From: Klebsiella pneumoniae
GTDB taxonomy: Bacteria; Pseudomonadota; Gammaproteobacteria; Pseudomonadales; Azotimanducaceae
DNA: 32,917 nucleotides
Assembly: GCA_945861675.1 (NCBI GenBank)
Contig: CAMAVY010000025.1
Span: 1-32,917 of the forward strand
Direction: 5' to 3'
The notes beneath the pieces are model-generated. The model was given only the letters and a program-made list of their open reading frames with translations, had not been told where the DNA came from and ran no database searches. Of this stretch, positions 17,411 to 25,796 are shown one piece after another. Positions within the stretch are counted from its first letter, which is position 1; each line of letters begins with the position of its first letter. Position numbers and translations under genes: made by a program.

Positions 17411-18267
17411 TGTCCTCGCTTCCAGCGCTCGCCAATGCCGCAAGCCCGCTGACAACAGCGGTGAACACGCTCAGTGCCGCGCTGTACGCCGTGCGCATTG
17501 GTTTCAGCCAGAGTGTCGTCGCGTGGCCGGTGCTGCTGGGGCGATGCGTGTTCTTCTGCCTGCTGCTGATTGTGCTGTCGGCGCTGTGGGACGCGGTGGC
17601 CGCGCAACGTGTCGCGGGCGCCATAGCGCTGCCGTTAGGCGACATCGCGCTGTACATCGGCGCAACCGAATGGATCACATTGTCGCTGCCCGCGGTGTTT
17701 CTGCGCTTTGAAGACGACATCCGCGGCGGAGGTCTCGAGCCGCAATTGTTGCGTCCGAAGCCGTACCTGTTGCAGACGCTGGCCATGGGGTTTGGCGGCG
17801 GATTGTCCCGGCTGGTGGCTTTGGGCCTCACGGCGCTGCTGTTGCTTGCGGTATCCGGCCGCGCCTGGCCGCCCGAGTTCGCATTTGCGGCGCTGTTGCT
17901 GCTCGGACCGCTGGCACTCGCGGTTGGGCTGCTGCTGTATGCGCTGGCCGGTCTCGCGGCGTTCTGGGCGCGCCGCACGCTGCCGTTTCAGCTGGTCATT
18001 CAGAAGCTGATGTTTCTGGCCGGCGGACTGTTTGCCCCCGTCACGCTGTATCCCCCGTTGTTCGAAGCGTTTGCCAAGGCCACGCCGTTTGCCGCGCATC
18101 TGTACTGGGCGGGTGCGCAGATGCTCGGCAGCGGATCAGCGCAGGCAGCGCAACTCATGTTGCAAGGCATTGCCTGGCAGCTGTTCTGGATTGCCGTGCT
18201 GTCGGGCTTGTGTTTCCTGCTCTGGCGTGCCGGCCTCGCGAAGTTGTTGCGTGAGGGCGGACTATGA
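17410..18267 (+). CDS. ABC-2 type transporter permease (COG4587/COG3694-like), first
   Basis: 285 residues with about six hydrophobic segments (for example LLGRCVFFCLLLIVLSALW, LVALGLTALLLLAVSG, FAALLLLGPLALAVGLLL and LFWIAVLSGLCFLLW near the C-terminus), typical of the ABC2_membrane_6 (DUF990) permeases. It should form a heterodimeric channel with the next gene product, powered by the ATPase encoded upstream. Cargo is unknown. It starts with GTG overlapping the ATPase stop, and its own TGA overlaps the following ATG (ATGA at 18264-18267). Confidence 0.88.
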   Translation: MSSLPALANAASPLTTAVNTLSAALYAVRIGFSQSVVAWPVLLGRCVFFCLLLIVLSALWDAVAAQRVAGAIALPLGDIALYIGATEWITLSLPAVFLRFEDDIRGGGLEPQLLRPKPYLLQTLAMGFGGGLSRLVALGLTALLLLAVSGRAWPPEFAFAALLLLGPLALAVGLLLYALAGLAAFWARRTLPFQLVIQKLMFLAGGLFAPVTLYPPLFEAFAKATPFAAHLYWAGAQMLGSGSAQAAQLMLQGIAWQLFWIAVLSGLCFLLWRAGLAKLLREGGL

Positions 18268-19079
18268 CGCGCGCATCGCTCCCGCCATCGGGTGCAGCCC
18301 GTGCAGGTGCATTCGCCCTCTATGCGCTGCAGTGGCGGGCTGCTGTTCGCATGGCATTCGCCGATCGCGTGAACTTTGTGCTGCAGGCCTGCGGCATGCT
18401 GATCAACAACGTGGTCATGCTGTCGCTGTGGTGGCTGTTCTTCGCCGGTTTCAAACGCATCGGCGACTGGCAACAGGCCGACATGGCGTTGCTGATGGGC
18501 ATCACCATGCTTGTGGTCGGCGCAAGCGGCGTGTGCTTTGGCGGCTATCGCGATCTTGCGGCAACGCTGCTGCGCGGCGATCTTGATGCGCTGCTGACAC
18601 AACCCAAGGCGTTGTTGCCGCGCCTGCTGGCGCGCGAAAGCATGGCGATTTCCTGGGGTGATCTGTTCAGTGGCAGCGTGTTGCTGGCCTGTTTTGCCGA
18701 GTTGCACTGGGCAAGCGTGCCGTGGCTGGTTTTGGCCGTGTGCGCAGGCACCGTCGTGTTTGTTGCAACAGCCGTGACCTTCGCAACGCTGGCGTTCTGG
18801 ATGGCAGGCGCACGCAGCCTGGCCCGCGATCTGGTCGACTGGATCGTGCTGTTCGCCAGCTATCCAGGCTCGATCTATCAAGGCCCGGTGCGTGTGTTGG
18901 CGTACACGCTGTTGCCCGCGGGCTTTGTGGTGATGCTGCCGCTGCAGATGGTGCGAGCGCCGAGCGCGACGTCTGTCGCCATGGTGCTGGGCGGTGTTGC
19001 ACTGTATGCAGCGATTGCCCTCGCTGCATTCGAGATGGGGCTCAGGCGGTATCGACGCGGGCAGTCGCCACACAGTTGA
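18264..19079 (+). CDS. ABC-2 type transporter permease, second
   Basis: 271 residues, about six membrane segments. It contains the family's cytoplasmic loop GGYRDLAATLLRGDLDALLTQPKALLPRLLAR, which resembles the coupling-helix region of DUF990 permeases. It is paralogous in layout to the upstream permease but not closely similar. The ATGA overlap with the preceding gene shows translational coupling. It ends 18 bp before the convergent VOC gene, leaving no room for a conventional terminator outside coding sequence. Confidence 0.88.
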   Translation: MTRASLPPSGAARAGAFALYALQWRAAVRMAFADRVNFVLQACGMLINNVVMLSLWWLFFAGFKRIGDWQQADMALLMGITMLVVGASGVCFGGYRDLAATLLRGDLDALLTQPKALLPRLLARESMAISWGDLFSGSVLLACFAELHWASVPWLVLAVCAGTVVFVATAVTFATLAFWMAGARSLARDLVDWIVLFASYPGSIYQGPVRVLAYTLLPAGFVVMLPLQMVRAPSATSVAMVLGGVALYAAIALAAFEMGLRRYRRGQSPHS

Positions 19080-19097
19080 AGCGGCAGAACATGCGCA

Positions 19098-20258
19098 CTA
19101 CTCGCGCTTCACTTCCTCCACAGCCGCTGCGGCTGGCAGGGTGCGTGTCTTGATCGTCAGTGGCGGGCAATCTTTCGGGTGTGGTGCAAGCGGGCGCTTC
19201 TTGATCGGGCCCACGAGCTCCAGGAACACGCCGTCCGGGTCGATGGCATGCACGATGCCGAACGCGTCGTCGGCCGTACCCGAGCAGCAAGGCGCAATCT
19301 CCGACAGGAATTTCACGCCCTGTTTCTGCAGCCGTTCAACCGCTTGATCGAGATTGACGACCACAAGCGCGATGCGGTCGATGCCAATGTGATTGATCGG
19401 CGGTGGATAGGCAGGCGCGGGGTTGTGCGGCCTGACCCACTGCGCGAGGCGCAGCACGTGTTGATCGCCGCGCGCCAGTGCAATGTCGGCAGCCTTTATC
19501 TGGAACGGTTGATCAAGCCCATAAGCGCGCGCCTCTTCTAGCGTACCGGTCGACGCCACGGGTTTGGTCACGGTGTAGCCCAGCCTGGCATAGAAGGCCA
19601 GCGAGCGATCGAGGTCGGTCACGTTGATGCCGATGTAGGGCATGGCGATCAGATGCATGTTGGCGGCCGGGTCACCGTGCGGCGGTGCGGTCTCCATGAG
19701 CTTGTAGAGCACACCTTCGGGGTCGCGGAAGAACACGAAGCGATCGCCGGGAATGCCATAGGGTTCCGACAGGAACTGCACGCCTTGCGTCTTCAGGTAG
19801 GCGACGTCGCTGGCGAGATGGGTGGTGAGCAGTGCCGCGTACGCCATACCCAGGTGGTTGGGCAGGTCGTAGGGTGCTTCATCGTTGAACGGCGTCTTGA
19901 ACTGCAGCAGATCGATGTTTGCGGTGTTCAGGCTGCCGGGCAGGGCAATGACTTCGCCATCGACCAGCTCGTACTGGCAGGTTTCGAACATGCCCAGTGC
20001 ACGCGCCATCACGTGGGTGTTGGTCAACGGAAAGCCGCCCTGGCCCGCGGTGTAGCCCAGCATGCGATAGAACGCGCGCGCCTTGGCGAAGTCGCGGGTG
20101 TGGGTGGCGAAGTGCACGCGGGCCACAAGGCCGATATCGGTCTCGGACTGCAGCTGCACGCTGCTGGCCACGTCGATGATGGATGGCATTGAGCCGGCGG
20201 GTGCCGCCGCCGACGAGATGGATAAGGTGAGTAGCGCCAGGAGCAGGCAGGCTTTCAT
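19098..20258 (-). CDS. Exported two-domain VOC (glyoxalase/dioxygenase fold) protein
   Basis: 386 residues. The N-terminus MKACLLLALLTLSISSAAA is a Sec signal peptide. Two VOC modules follow: the first begins RVHFATHTRDFAKARAFYRMLGY (~residue 48) and ends in FRDPEGVLYKLMETAP; the second begins PYIGINVTDLDRSLAFYARLGY (~residue 210) and ends in DPDGVFLELVGP. His and Glu residues at the usual metal-ligand positions are partly retained. VOC proteins catalyse isomerisation, extradiol cleavage or drug sequestration; export is uncommon for them. AGGGGAAA about 6 bp before the ATG supports the start. Transcribed away from the LanC-like gene; convergent with the ABC operon. Confidence 0.9.
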   Translation of the reverse strand: MKACLLLALLTLSISSAAAPAGSMPSIIDVASSVQLQSETDIGLVARVHFATHTRDFAKARAFYRMLGYTAGQGGFPLTNTHVMARALGMFETCQYELVDGEVIALPGSLNTANIDLLQFKTPFNDEAPYDLPNHLGMAYAALLTTHLASDVAYLKTQGVQFLSEPYGIPGDRFVFFRDPEGVLYKLMETAPPHGDPAANMHLIAMPYIGINVTDLDRSLAFYARLGYTVTKPVASTGTLEEARAYGLDQPFQIKAADIALARGDQHVLRLAQWVRPHNPAPAYPPPINHIGIDRIALVVVNLDQAVERLQKQGVKFLSEIAPCCSGTADDAFGIVHAIDPDGVFLELVGPIKKRPLAPHPKDCPPLTIKTRTLPAAAAVEEVKRE

Positions 20259-20411
20259 TTACAGTTTCCCCTGATTGCAGTTTGATCGACCGATTCTGAG
20301 TTCTTCGGCAGGTGCTGTGGCCGGCACCATGGGCCGTTGCATTCCCGACGATGGCGAACGGCAGATGCGGGGAGTGTGCCGGCCGGCACGCAAAAGTTCG
20401 AGCACGATTGC
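20259..20411. promoter_or_regulatory. Divergent promoter region between the VOC and LanC-like genes
   Basis: 153 bp between divergent start codons must hold both promoters. The VOC-proximal 40 bp is AT-richer and carries its ribosome binding site. No clear operator was identified. Confidence 0.35.
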
Positions 20412-21662
20412 ATGTCTGTTACTCACCACGATACACCGCGGGCTGTGTTGTATAAGCCAGCGCGGCATGAGCCGCTTGCTGATATTGCGTGGGATGCAGT
20501 GGCCGCGCGCGCCGCAGTTGATCGGATACTGTTGGATGTGCACGCGGCCTTCGATGCAGAACAGCTGTGGCCCATTCACCCGCTGGATCGTTCGCCCGAG
20601 CGACCCGCTGGTGCGCTCAAGCCACTGTTCAATGGTGCCGCCGGAGTGATCTGGGCACAGCAACACCTTCAAGCGCTGGATGCTGCGGAACCGCGGCGCG
20701 ACTACTCTGCTGTGATTGCTCTTCTACTTGCGCTGCAGCATGAAGACGATCTTGTGCTGGCGCGTGATGCCAGCCAGGCGTTCGTCATCGGCGATGCAGG
20801 CCTGCTGTTACTGCACTGGCTTGCCGCCCCTTCCGAGCGGGTTGCTGAGCAGCTACACGATGCGATCGCGGCCGGCAGTCGGAACCCTGCGCTTGGAATT
20901 GTCTGGGGTGCGGGCGGCGCGCTGCTCGCAGCAGTGTTCATGTACGAGCTTACGGGCAGTGCGCGCTGGCAAGCGTTGTTCCTGCAGATTGCGGACAGGC
21001 TGTGGGCGCAGTAGCAGTACGAGCCCGAGTTCGGTGGGCATCACATGCTGCAGCAGTTGTATGGCCATGCAGATCGCCAGCTCTGCGCGTTGCATGGCCT
21101 TGCGGGTATCGCATTCGCGTTGGCTCGCGGCAAGCAACTGATTGGTAGCCAGCGTTATGACGAGGTCGTGCGCCGGACGTACGCTGTGTTCAAGCATGTC
21201 GCCATTCGCGATGGGACATTCGCCAATTGGCCGATGTTGATCGGTCCGTCAACGCGACCGACCGCCGAGCTGCGCTTGTTGCAACACTGCATCGGTGCAC
21301 CTGGCGTGATTACTTGCCTTGCGGGCATGCCGGCAGGCGTTGATGAAGAACTGGATGCGCTGCTGCTCTGCGCAGGTGAACTCGTTTGGCATGCCGGTCC
21401 CACAATCAAGCTGCCATCGCTGTGCCATGGCGCGCCTGGCAGCGGCTACGCCTTCCTGAAGTTGTTTGAACGCACCGGCGATGAGCATTGGCTGCAGCGC
21501 GCGCGCCGCTTCGCCACGCATGGCATCGCACAAGCCGAGCGCGCGCGGCGCGTGTATGGCCAGCGCAAGTACTCGCTCTGGACCGGCGACGTTGGCCTGG
21601 CGGTCTACGTCCAGGACTGCTTGCGGGCGCGCGCCGAAATGCCGCTGATGGATGTGTTCTAG
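20412..21662 (+). pseudogene. LanC-like protein gene interrupted by one in-frame TAG
   Basis: 417 codons in a single frame, with a TAG at codon 201 (21012-21014). Before it: MSVTHHDTPRAVLYKPARHEP and a helical half (GAAGVIWAQQHL, DYSAVIALLLALQ, SLLLLHW-type repeats). After it: QLYGHADRQLCALHGLAGIAFALARG, then the zinc-site motifs QHCIGAPGV (Cys) and LCHGAPGSGYAFLKLFE (Cys-His). The total length and the (alpha/alpha) barrel pattern match LanC-like/LANCL proteins. In relatives this position (LWxQ-x-xxxP) commonly holds Trp, so TGG to TAG would explain the lesion. No other defect is seen, so the mutation is recent, a sequencing error, or suppressed. No lanthipeptide precursor or dehydratase gene lies nearby, which argues for a stand-alone LanC-like protein and not a lantibiotic cluster. 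The ribosome binding site is weak. Confidence 0.8.
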
Positions 21663-21953
21663 GGCGCTCGGGTCGCACCGATCGCCCTCGTGTTGTTCCG
21701 CTGCGGAGTGCAACGGCGCGACGGCTCGACCCTTCCTGCGTGCCCAGCCCAAGCGGGCGAAGTTGTCTGTGATTTGTGCTTTGCGGGTGTCGGTAGCGCC
21801 ACCACTTGCGCCACAATGTCAGGTTTCACTTCGGGCCAGACGGTCGCCGTGTTGCTTTGCTGCGCACGGCCAGCTGGCTGAGCCGACCCGGCATCGCCCG
21901 ACGCAACGCAACCCAACTCGAACCGAAACAGCGTGAACGGAGACCCCGACAAG
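21663..21953. other. Intergenic region, no gene recognised
   Basis: 291 bp between the LanC-like gene and the thioesterase. A 97-codon minus-strand open frame lacks recognisable protein features. The only clear element is GGAGA about 10 bp before ATG 21954. Presumably it holds a terminator and a promoter, but neither could be identified. Confidence 0.5.
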
Positions 21954-22913
21954 ATGCAGCAGCTTGATGTGTCCCGCGTGGGACCGGAAGAAATTGATTC
22001 GCTCGGGCATCTGAATGTCCGTTTCTACCTCGCGCGCGTCGACCGCGCGAATCGCGCACTGCTTGCCGCGCTGGGCCTCGGCGATGCGGTGCTCGATGCG
22101 CAAGGCGCGCAGCTGCGGCGGGTCGATACCTACAGCCGGTTCCGGCGTGAACAGTTCGAAGGCGCGGAGCTGACCGTGCTTGGCGGCCGCCTGGATGTTG
22201 ACGAGGCGCATGTGCGCGCGTACTTCGAGATTCGTAACCCGGCGCGCGACGAGATTGCTGCGAACTTCGTGACCGTGACCGTGCTGGCCAACAGGGTCAG
22301 CCGACAGGTGTTGGCGCTGCCGCCAGAAGCGCGCATGCCGAACGCCGCCTTCGACATTGAGTTGCCTGACTACGCCGCGCCGCGCTCGCTGTCACTCGAC
22401 CCCGTTCGCGCCGATGTGTCCTTGCGTGCGCTGGCCGAGCGCATTGGCGAGTCTGCCGAGTTTGGGATGACTGGCACCCGTGAAGGCGTTGTGGAAGCGC
22501 AGGACTGCGGCCCGGACGGCGTGTTGCGTGACGATGTGGAGCTGATGTTCCTGATGCACCGCCGTCATATGGAAGTTGGCGGCAATGCTGCGGGCGATGT
22601 GCAGGCGTTCGGGCCACCCGTGCAACACACTGACGATGGCCATCGTTTCGCCTGGGCCATGCTCGAAACGCGCAACGCCGACATCGCACGTCCGCGCGCA
22701 GGCGACGTGGTGGTGTGGGTGGGCGCGGACGTCGACATTGCCCAGAAATCGCGCCGCACGCGACGCTGGGCGTTCGTGAAATCGACGGGTCAATTGCTCA
22801 GCATTCACGACTCGGTCGGCATCGCCATGGATCTGGATGCGCGCAAAGCCATCGCTATTCCGCAGTCGCTGCGCGCGGCGATGGACCGGCACTACCTGCC
22901 CGAGTACGGGTGA
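21954..22913 (+). CDS. Two-hotdog acyl-CoA thioesterase-like protein
   Basis: 319 residues from the ATG at 21954, preferred over GTG 21933 because GGAGA lies about 10 bp upstream of the ATG. The first hotdog half opens with VSRVGPEEIDSLGHLNVRFYLARVDRA, the usual 4HBT-type signature with an acidic residue and GHLN. A second half contains VELMFLMHRRHMEV and EVDIAQKSRRTRRWAFVKSTGQLL-like strands. Such proteins hydrolyse acyl-CoA thioesters in the cytoplasm. The substrate is unknown, but the neighbouring PaaI-like thioesterase, P450 and carboxylase fit acyl-CoA metabolism. It is convergent with the P450 gene, with a gap of 76 bp. Confidence 0.85.
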   Translation: MQQLDVSRVGPEEIDSLGHLNVRFYLARVDRANRALLAALGLGDAVLDAQGAQLRRVDTYSRFRREQFEGAELTVLGGRLDVDEAHVRAYFEIRNPARDEIAANFVTVTVLANRVSRQVLALPPEARMPNAAFDIELPDYAAPRSLSLDPVRADVSLRALAERIGESAEFGMTGTREGVVEAQDCGPDGVLRDDVELMFLMHRRHMEVGGNAAGDVQAFGPPVQHTDDGHRFAWAMLETRNADIARPRAGDVVVWVGADVDIAQKSRRTRRWAFVKSTGQLLSIHDSVGIAMDLDARKAIAIPQSLRAAMDRHYLPEYG

Positions 22914-22989
22914 CCGCAGTCGGTATGCCACGCCGCACGTGTCTCAGGGCTTCTGCGCTGGCGAACCGGTCGGGTGTCCGTGCAGCGTA

Positions 22990-24261
22990 TCAGTCCCGTG
23001 CCTGCCGGATCGGCAAGTGCTTCGGCCCACGCAGATTGAAGTTGCCGCGATAGGGAATGTCGTCTTCGGCGACGGCGAGTTCGAATTGCGTGTAGGCGCG
23101 CAGCAGCCCCAGCATGGCGGCCTTGGTCTCCATGCGGGCAAGGAACTGGCCGAGACAGATATGAATCCAGTCGCCGAATCCGAGGTGTTTGTCCTTGGGT
23201 CGATCGAAGCGCAACTCGTCAGGTGCATCGAACACGCTCGGATCGCGATTCGCCGAGGCCAGCACCACGATCACGTGTTGTTCTGCCTTGATCGCCTGGC
23301 CGCCGACTTCGGTATCGCTGGTTGCACGGCGTGACGTGAACTGCACCGAGCCGTCGTAGCGCAGAAACTCTTCGACCGCTGCGTCCATGCGCTCAGGATG
23401 TGCGCGCAGTTCGCGTTGGCGCTCGGGAAAGCGACATAGCGCCAGCGTGGCGTTCGAGATCAGATTTGTGGTGGTCTCGTTGCCGGCCAGCAACAGCAGG
23501 GTCACCGCTGCAAGCAACTCATCGTCGTTGAGCTTCTCGTCTTCGTCGTGGGCCGCGACCAGGCGGCCAATGAAGTCGTCGGTGGGCGTGTGCTGGCGCT
23601 CTTCGATGCGCGACTGCAGGTAGGTTCGGAATGCGACGATCTGTGCATTGCGCGCGTGCGCCTGCGCGGGCCCGGCATCGGGTCGCAGCGGTTCGATCAC
23701 CGCATCCGACCAGGCTTTGAACTGCCGGAACTGCGCCGCAGGAATGCCCAGCAGCTCGGCGATGACGGTCACTGGCAGCGGCACCGCGAGATCGTCGGCG
23801 ACATCGAAATGCGGGCGCGCTGCCACGCCAGCGAGCAGCGATTCGACAATGGCATCCACGCGTGGCTGCAGGTAGCCGAGCTTCGACGGCGTGAAATCGA
23901 GCGCCAGCAGTTTGCGCAAGCGCGTGTGATCCGGGCGGTCGGCGCCAAGCATGTCGAGGGTGCCGTGTGGCGCGATGGTTTCCAGCGGCACACCGGCAAC
24001 TGCGGCGCTGCGACGATCCTCGCCGCGCATGCTCGACCACACCGAGTGATCGCGCAGTACCGCACGTACATCGTCGTAGCGTGTGACCATCCAGGCGTCG
24101 AGCTGCGGGATCCACACCACAGGTGCGTTGTCCCGCAGTTGCGCATAGAACGCGTGCGGTCGGGCGATCATGCGCGGGTCGAAGGTGTCCAGGGCGGCGC
24201 TGGCGGCACGGCCTTGCGGTTCTGGACTTGGCGTGTTCGTAAGTGTTGGCGCCGTAGACAC
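22990..24261 (-). CDS. Cytochrome P450 with atypical heme-binding loop
   Basis: 423 residues from a GTG at 24261, chosen because AAGGAG lies 8 bp upstream. Bacterial class I soluble P450: I-helix AGNETTTN (259-266, acid-alcohol pair for oxygen activation), K-helix ExxR in EEFLRY (Glu298/Arg301), and the heme loop FGDWIHICLG (362-371) with ligand Cys369. The fourth loop position, Gly in the usual FGxGxHxCxG motif, is Trp365 here. The rest of the fold looks intact (RPDHTRLRKLLALDFTP, RFDRPKDKHLGFGD). It would hydroxylate or epoxidise a small hydrophobic substrate using ferredoxin/reductase partners, which are not encoded in this window. It lies 91 bp downstream of the PaaI-like thioesterase gene and is probably co-transcribed with it. 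Confidence 0.94.
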   Translation of the reverse strand: MSTAPTLTNTPSPEPQGRAASAALDTFDPRMIARPHAFYAQLRDNAPVVWIPQLDAWMVTRYDDVRAVLRDHSVWSSMRGEDRRSAAVAGVPLETIAPHGTLDMLGADRPDHTRLRKLLALDFTPSKLGYLQPRVDAIVESLLAGVAARPHFDVADDLAVPLPVTVIAELLGIPAAQFRQFKAWSDAVIEPLRPDAGPAQAHARNAQIVAFRTYLQSRIEERQHTPTDDFIGRLVAAHDEDEKLNDDELLAAVTLLLLAGNETTTNLISNATLALCRFPERQRELRAHPERMDAAVEEFLRYDGSVQFTSRRATSDTEVGGQAIKAEQHVIVVLASANRDPSVFDAPDELRFDRPKDKHLGFGDWIHICLGQFLARMETKAAMLGLLRAYTQFELAVAEDDIPYRGNFNLRGPKHLPIRQARD

Positions 24262-24352
24262 TGCTCGTCTCCTTTGCTTCGGTTTGTACTCACCTGTCGT
24301 CGGCGAACCTACGCCTGGCAGTAGACCATTGTCAGCGCTGGTCCGCCTGCGG

Positions 24353-24772
24353 TCATGCTGCCTGCAGCTTGTAGGTAATGGTTGCGAACGCCACCTCGTC
24401 ACCTGCGGCATTCTTCACGCTCACCTCGCCGAAACAGATCGAGCCACCGCGCTTGCGTACCGTGGCGGTGGCGATGAGGTCGGTGCGCGCCGACAAGCGC
24501 GTGAAGCTGATCGAAAAGCCTACGGTTGCGCCGCGCGAGTCCGGGCCGAGCCCTGGGCGAGCCCAGAAGGCGGCGGTCGCGGCAACATCGACCAACGCAC
24601 TGATTGCCCCGCCGTGGATGCGTTCCACGCCGAGACGCGCGTGCCAGGGCATGCGCACCTGCACGCAGTCGTTGGAGACGCTGATGCATTGCGCACCGAG
24701 CACCTCGGCGAAACCGCCTTCTGCGATCCCGCGTGCGCGCGCGTAGTTCTCTATTTCAGGTGCTTCCGACAT
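24353..24772 (-). CDS. PaaI-like hotdog thioesterase
   Basis: 139 residues. A single hotdog domain with the PaaI signature GVERIHGGAISALVDVAATAAFW, where the HGG turn and the Asp in the long helix mark the active site, followed by GATVGFSISFTRLS and a FGEVSVKNAAGDEVAFATITYKL strand pair. Members hydrolyse aromatic or medium-chain acyl-CoA esters. GAGGG lies 6 bp before the ATG at 24772. It is the first gene of a likely two-gene unit with the P450. Its start is 198 bp from the divergent NIPSNAP-like gene. Confidence 0.9.
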   Translation of the reverse strand: MSEAPEIENYARARGIAEGGFAEVLGAQCISVSNDCVQVRMPWHARLGVERIHGGAISALVDVAATAAFWARPGLGPDSRGATVGFSISFTRLSARTDLIATATVRKRGGSICFGEVSVKNAAGDEVAFATITYKLQAA

Positions 24773-24970
24773 GCTGCCCTCGCGTGCTCGTCAAGCGTGT
24801 CGGTCTGGGACTGCCGACGCTGCAAGCCTCGTCTGAGCAACCGGTGCCGCGCAAGGGGTGTGCACTGCTTCGCGTCCAATGTGCCCGCTAATGATTGCGC
24901 GCTCAGTTGGGCATGTTGCGTGGGTGCGGCATTCCCATTGACACTTGCAACGACTTCCGGAGCCAACGCC

Positions 24971-25630
24971 ATGTCATCTGCTGCCGACCGTGCGTTCGTA
25001 TTCGTGCATCTCAAGGCGCCTGGCATTGGCTGGCAGCGTCTGGCGGCTGCGCTGGAAGATGCCATGGCTGGCAAGACAGCACTCAGCATCGTCGGGCGCT
25101 TCATGGGGCTCTTCGGCTTGGACAATCACGAACTCTTTGCATTGCTTGCTGGTCCGTCCGCCGACGCAGATGTCGAGGGGCGAGTTCGCGGCGCATTGCC
25201 GCCCAGCATTGAGGTGGTCGATGCAATGACCATGCGGGCCACAGCGCGTCCGACGACAGACGCGCCGCTGCAGCGCGATGGTCTTTACGTGTTCCGCTTC
25301 TTCGACGTACGCAATGGGGACGTGGACGAAGTCGTGCAGCTGTCGCGCGCCGCCTGGCAAACCTTCGAATCACCGACGGGCGCTGCAGGCATGAACTACA
25401 CGTCAGAGCCGATGGCGCTATTCCGCGCTACGCAGCGCAGCGGTGCACCGATGCACGACGCCGACGCGCCGGCCCGAATGCTGCTGCTCACCTGGTACGA
25501 CAACTTCACCTCCTGGGAGCGTTCGCGCGCGCCCGCGCCAGAGGCAGCCGCGAATTTCCGTCGTCGAGCAGCGCTGACCTCTCGGACTATCGCGTATGCA
25601 ACGCGCGCTGTGGCAAGCAGCATGGACTGA
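24971..25630 (+). CDS. NIPSNAP-like / dimeric alpha-beta-barrel-type protein
   Basis: 219 residues from the ATG at 24971, with GGAG about 9 bp upstream. The second half has a NIPSNAP-like pattern: YVFRFFDVRNGDVDEVVQLSRAAWQTFES, then MLLLTWYDNFTSWERSR and FRRRAALTSRTIAYATR. The first half (RAFVFVHLKAPGIGWQRL) is a similar but weaker module. No signal peptide or catalytic motif is visible, and its function is unknown. It is transcribed divergently from the PaaI/P450 unit, so it may share their regulation. Confidence 0.75.
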   Translation: MSSAADRAFVFVHLKAPGIGWQRLAAALEDAMAGKTALSIVGRFMGLFGLDNHELFALLAGPSADADVEGRVRGALPPSIEVVDAMTMRATARPTTDAPLQRDGLYVFRFFDVRNGDVDEVVQLSRAAWQTFESPTGAAGMNYTSEPMALFRATQRSGAPMHDADAPARMLLLTWYDNFTSWERSRAPAPEAAANFRRRAALTSRTIAYATRAVASSMD

Positions 25631-25756
25631 CTTGCGGGCGGCTTCGTGTGGCGGTATTCGTATCCTCGCTGCAGGCCTGGTGCACCCATTCGTCAGGCGA
25701 ACTCAGGCGAATGCAGAACGCCCAAGGACGTTTCCCCGCTGCCGCGGAAACATCGC

Positions 25757-25781
25757 GCGATAATGACGCTAGCGCTATCGC
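25757..25781. terminator. Candidate bidirectional terminator hairpin
   Basis: GCGATA and TATCGC form a 6-bp inverted repeat around a 13-bp loop that itself contains the palindrome CGCTAGCG. It lies between two convergent genes, where a shared terminator is expected. There is no clear T-tract on either side, so the call is weak. Confidence 0.3.
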
Positions 25782-25796
25782 CGTCGTTGGCGGTTT

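Noticed and set aside
21012-21014. Pyrrolysine or stop-codon reassignment at the in-frame TAG
   Set aside because: TAG terminates at least five other genes in the window, and no pyl-type genes or recoding structure were seen.
20412-21662. Lanthipeptide biosynthetic cluster suggested by the LanC-like gene
   Set aside because: No LanB/LanM dehydratase, precursor peptide, protease or dedicated transporter adjacent; the ABC exporter at 16433-19079 is of the COG4586 type and separated by the VOC gene.
21659-21952. 97-codon minus-strand open frame in the intergenic region
   Set aside because: No ribosome binding site, low-complexity Pro/Ala composition, overlaps the start of the thioesterase gene.
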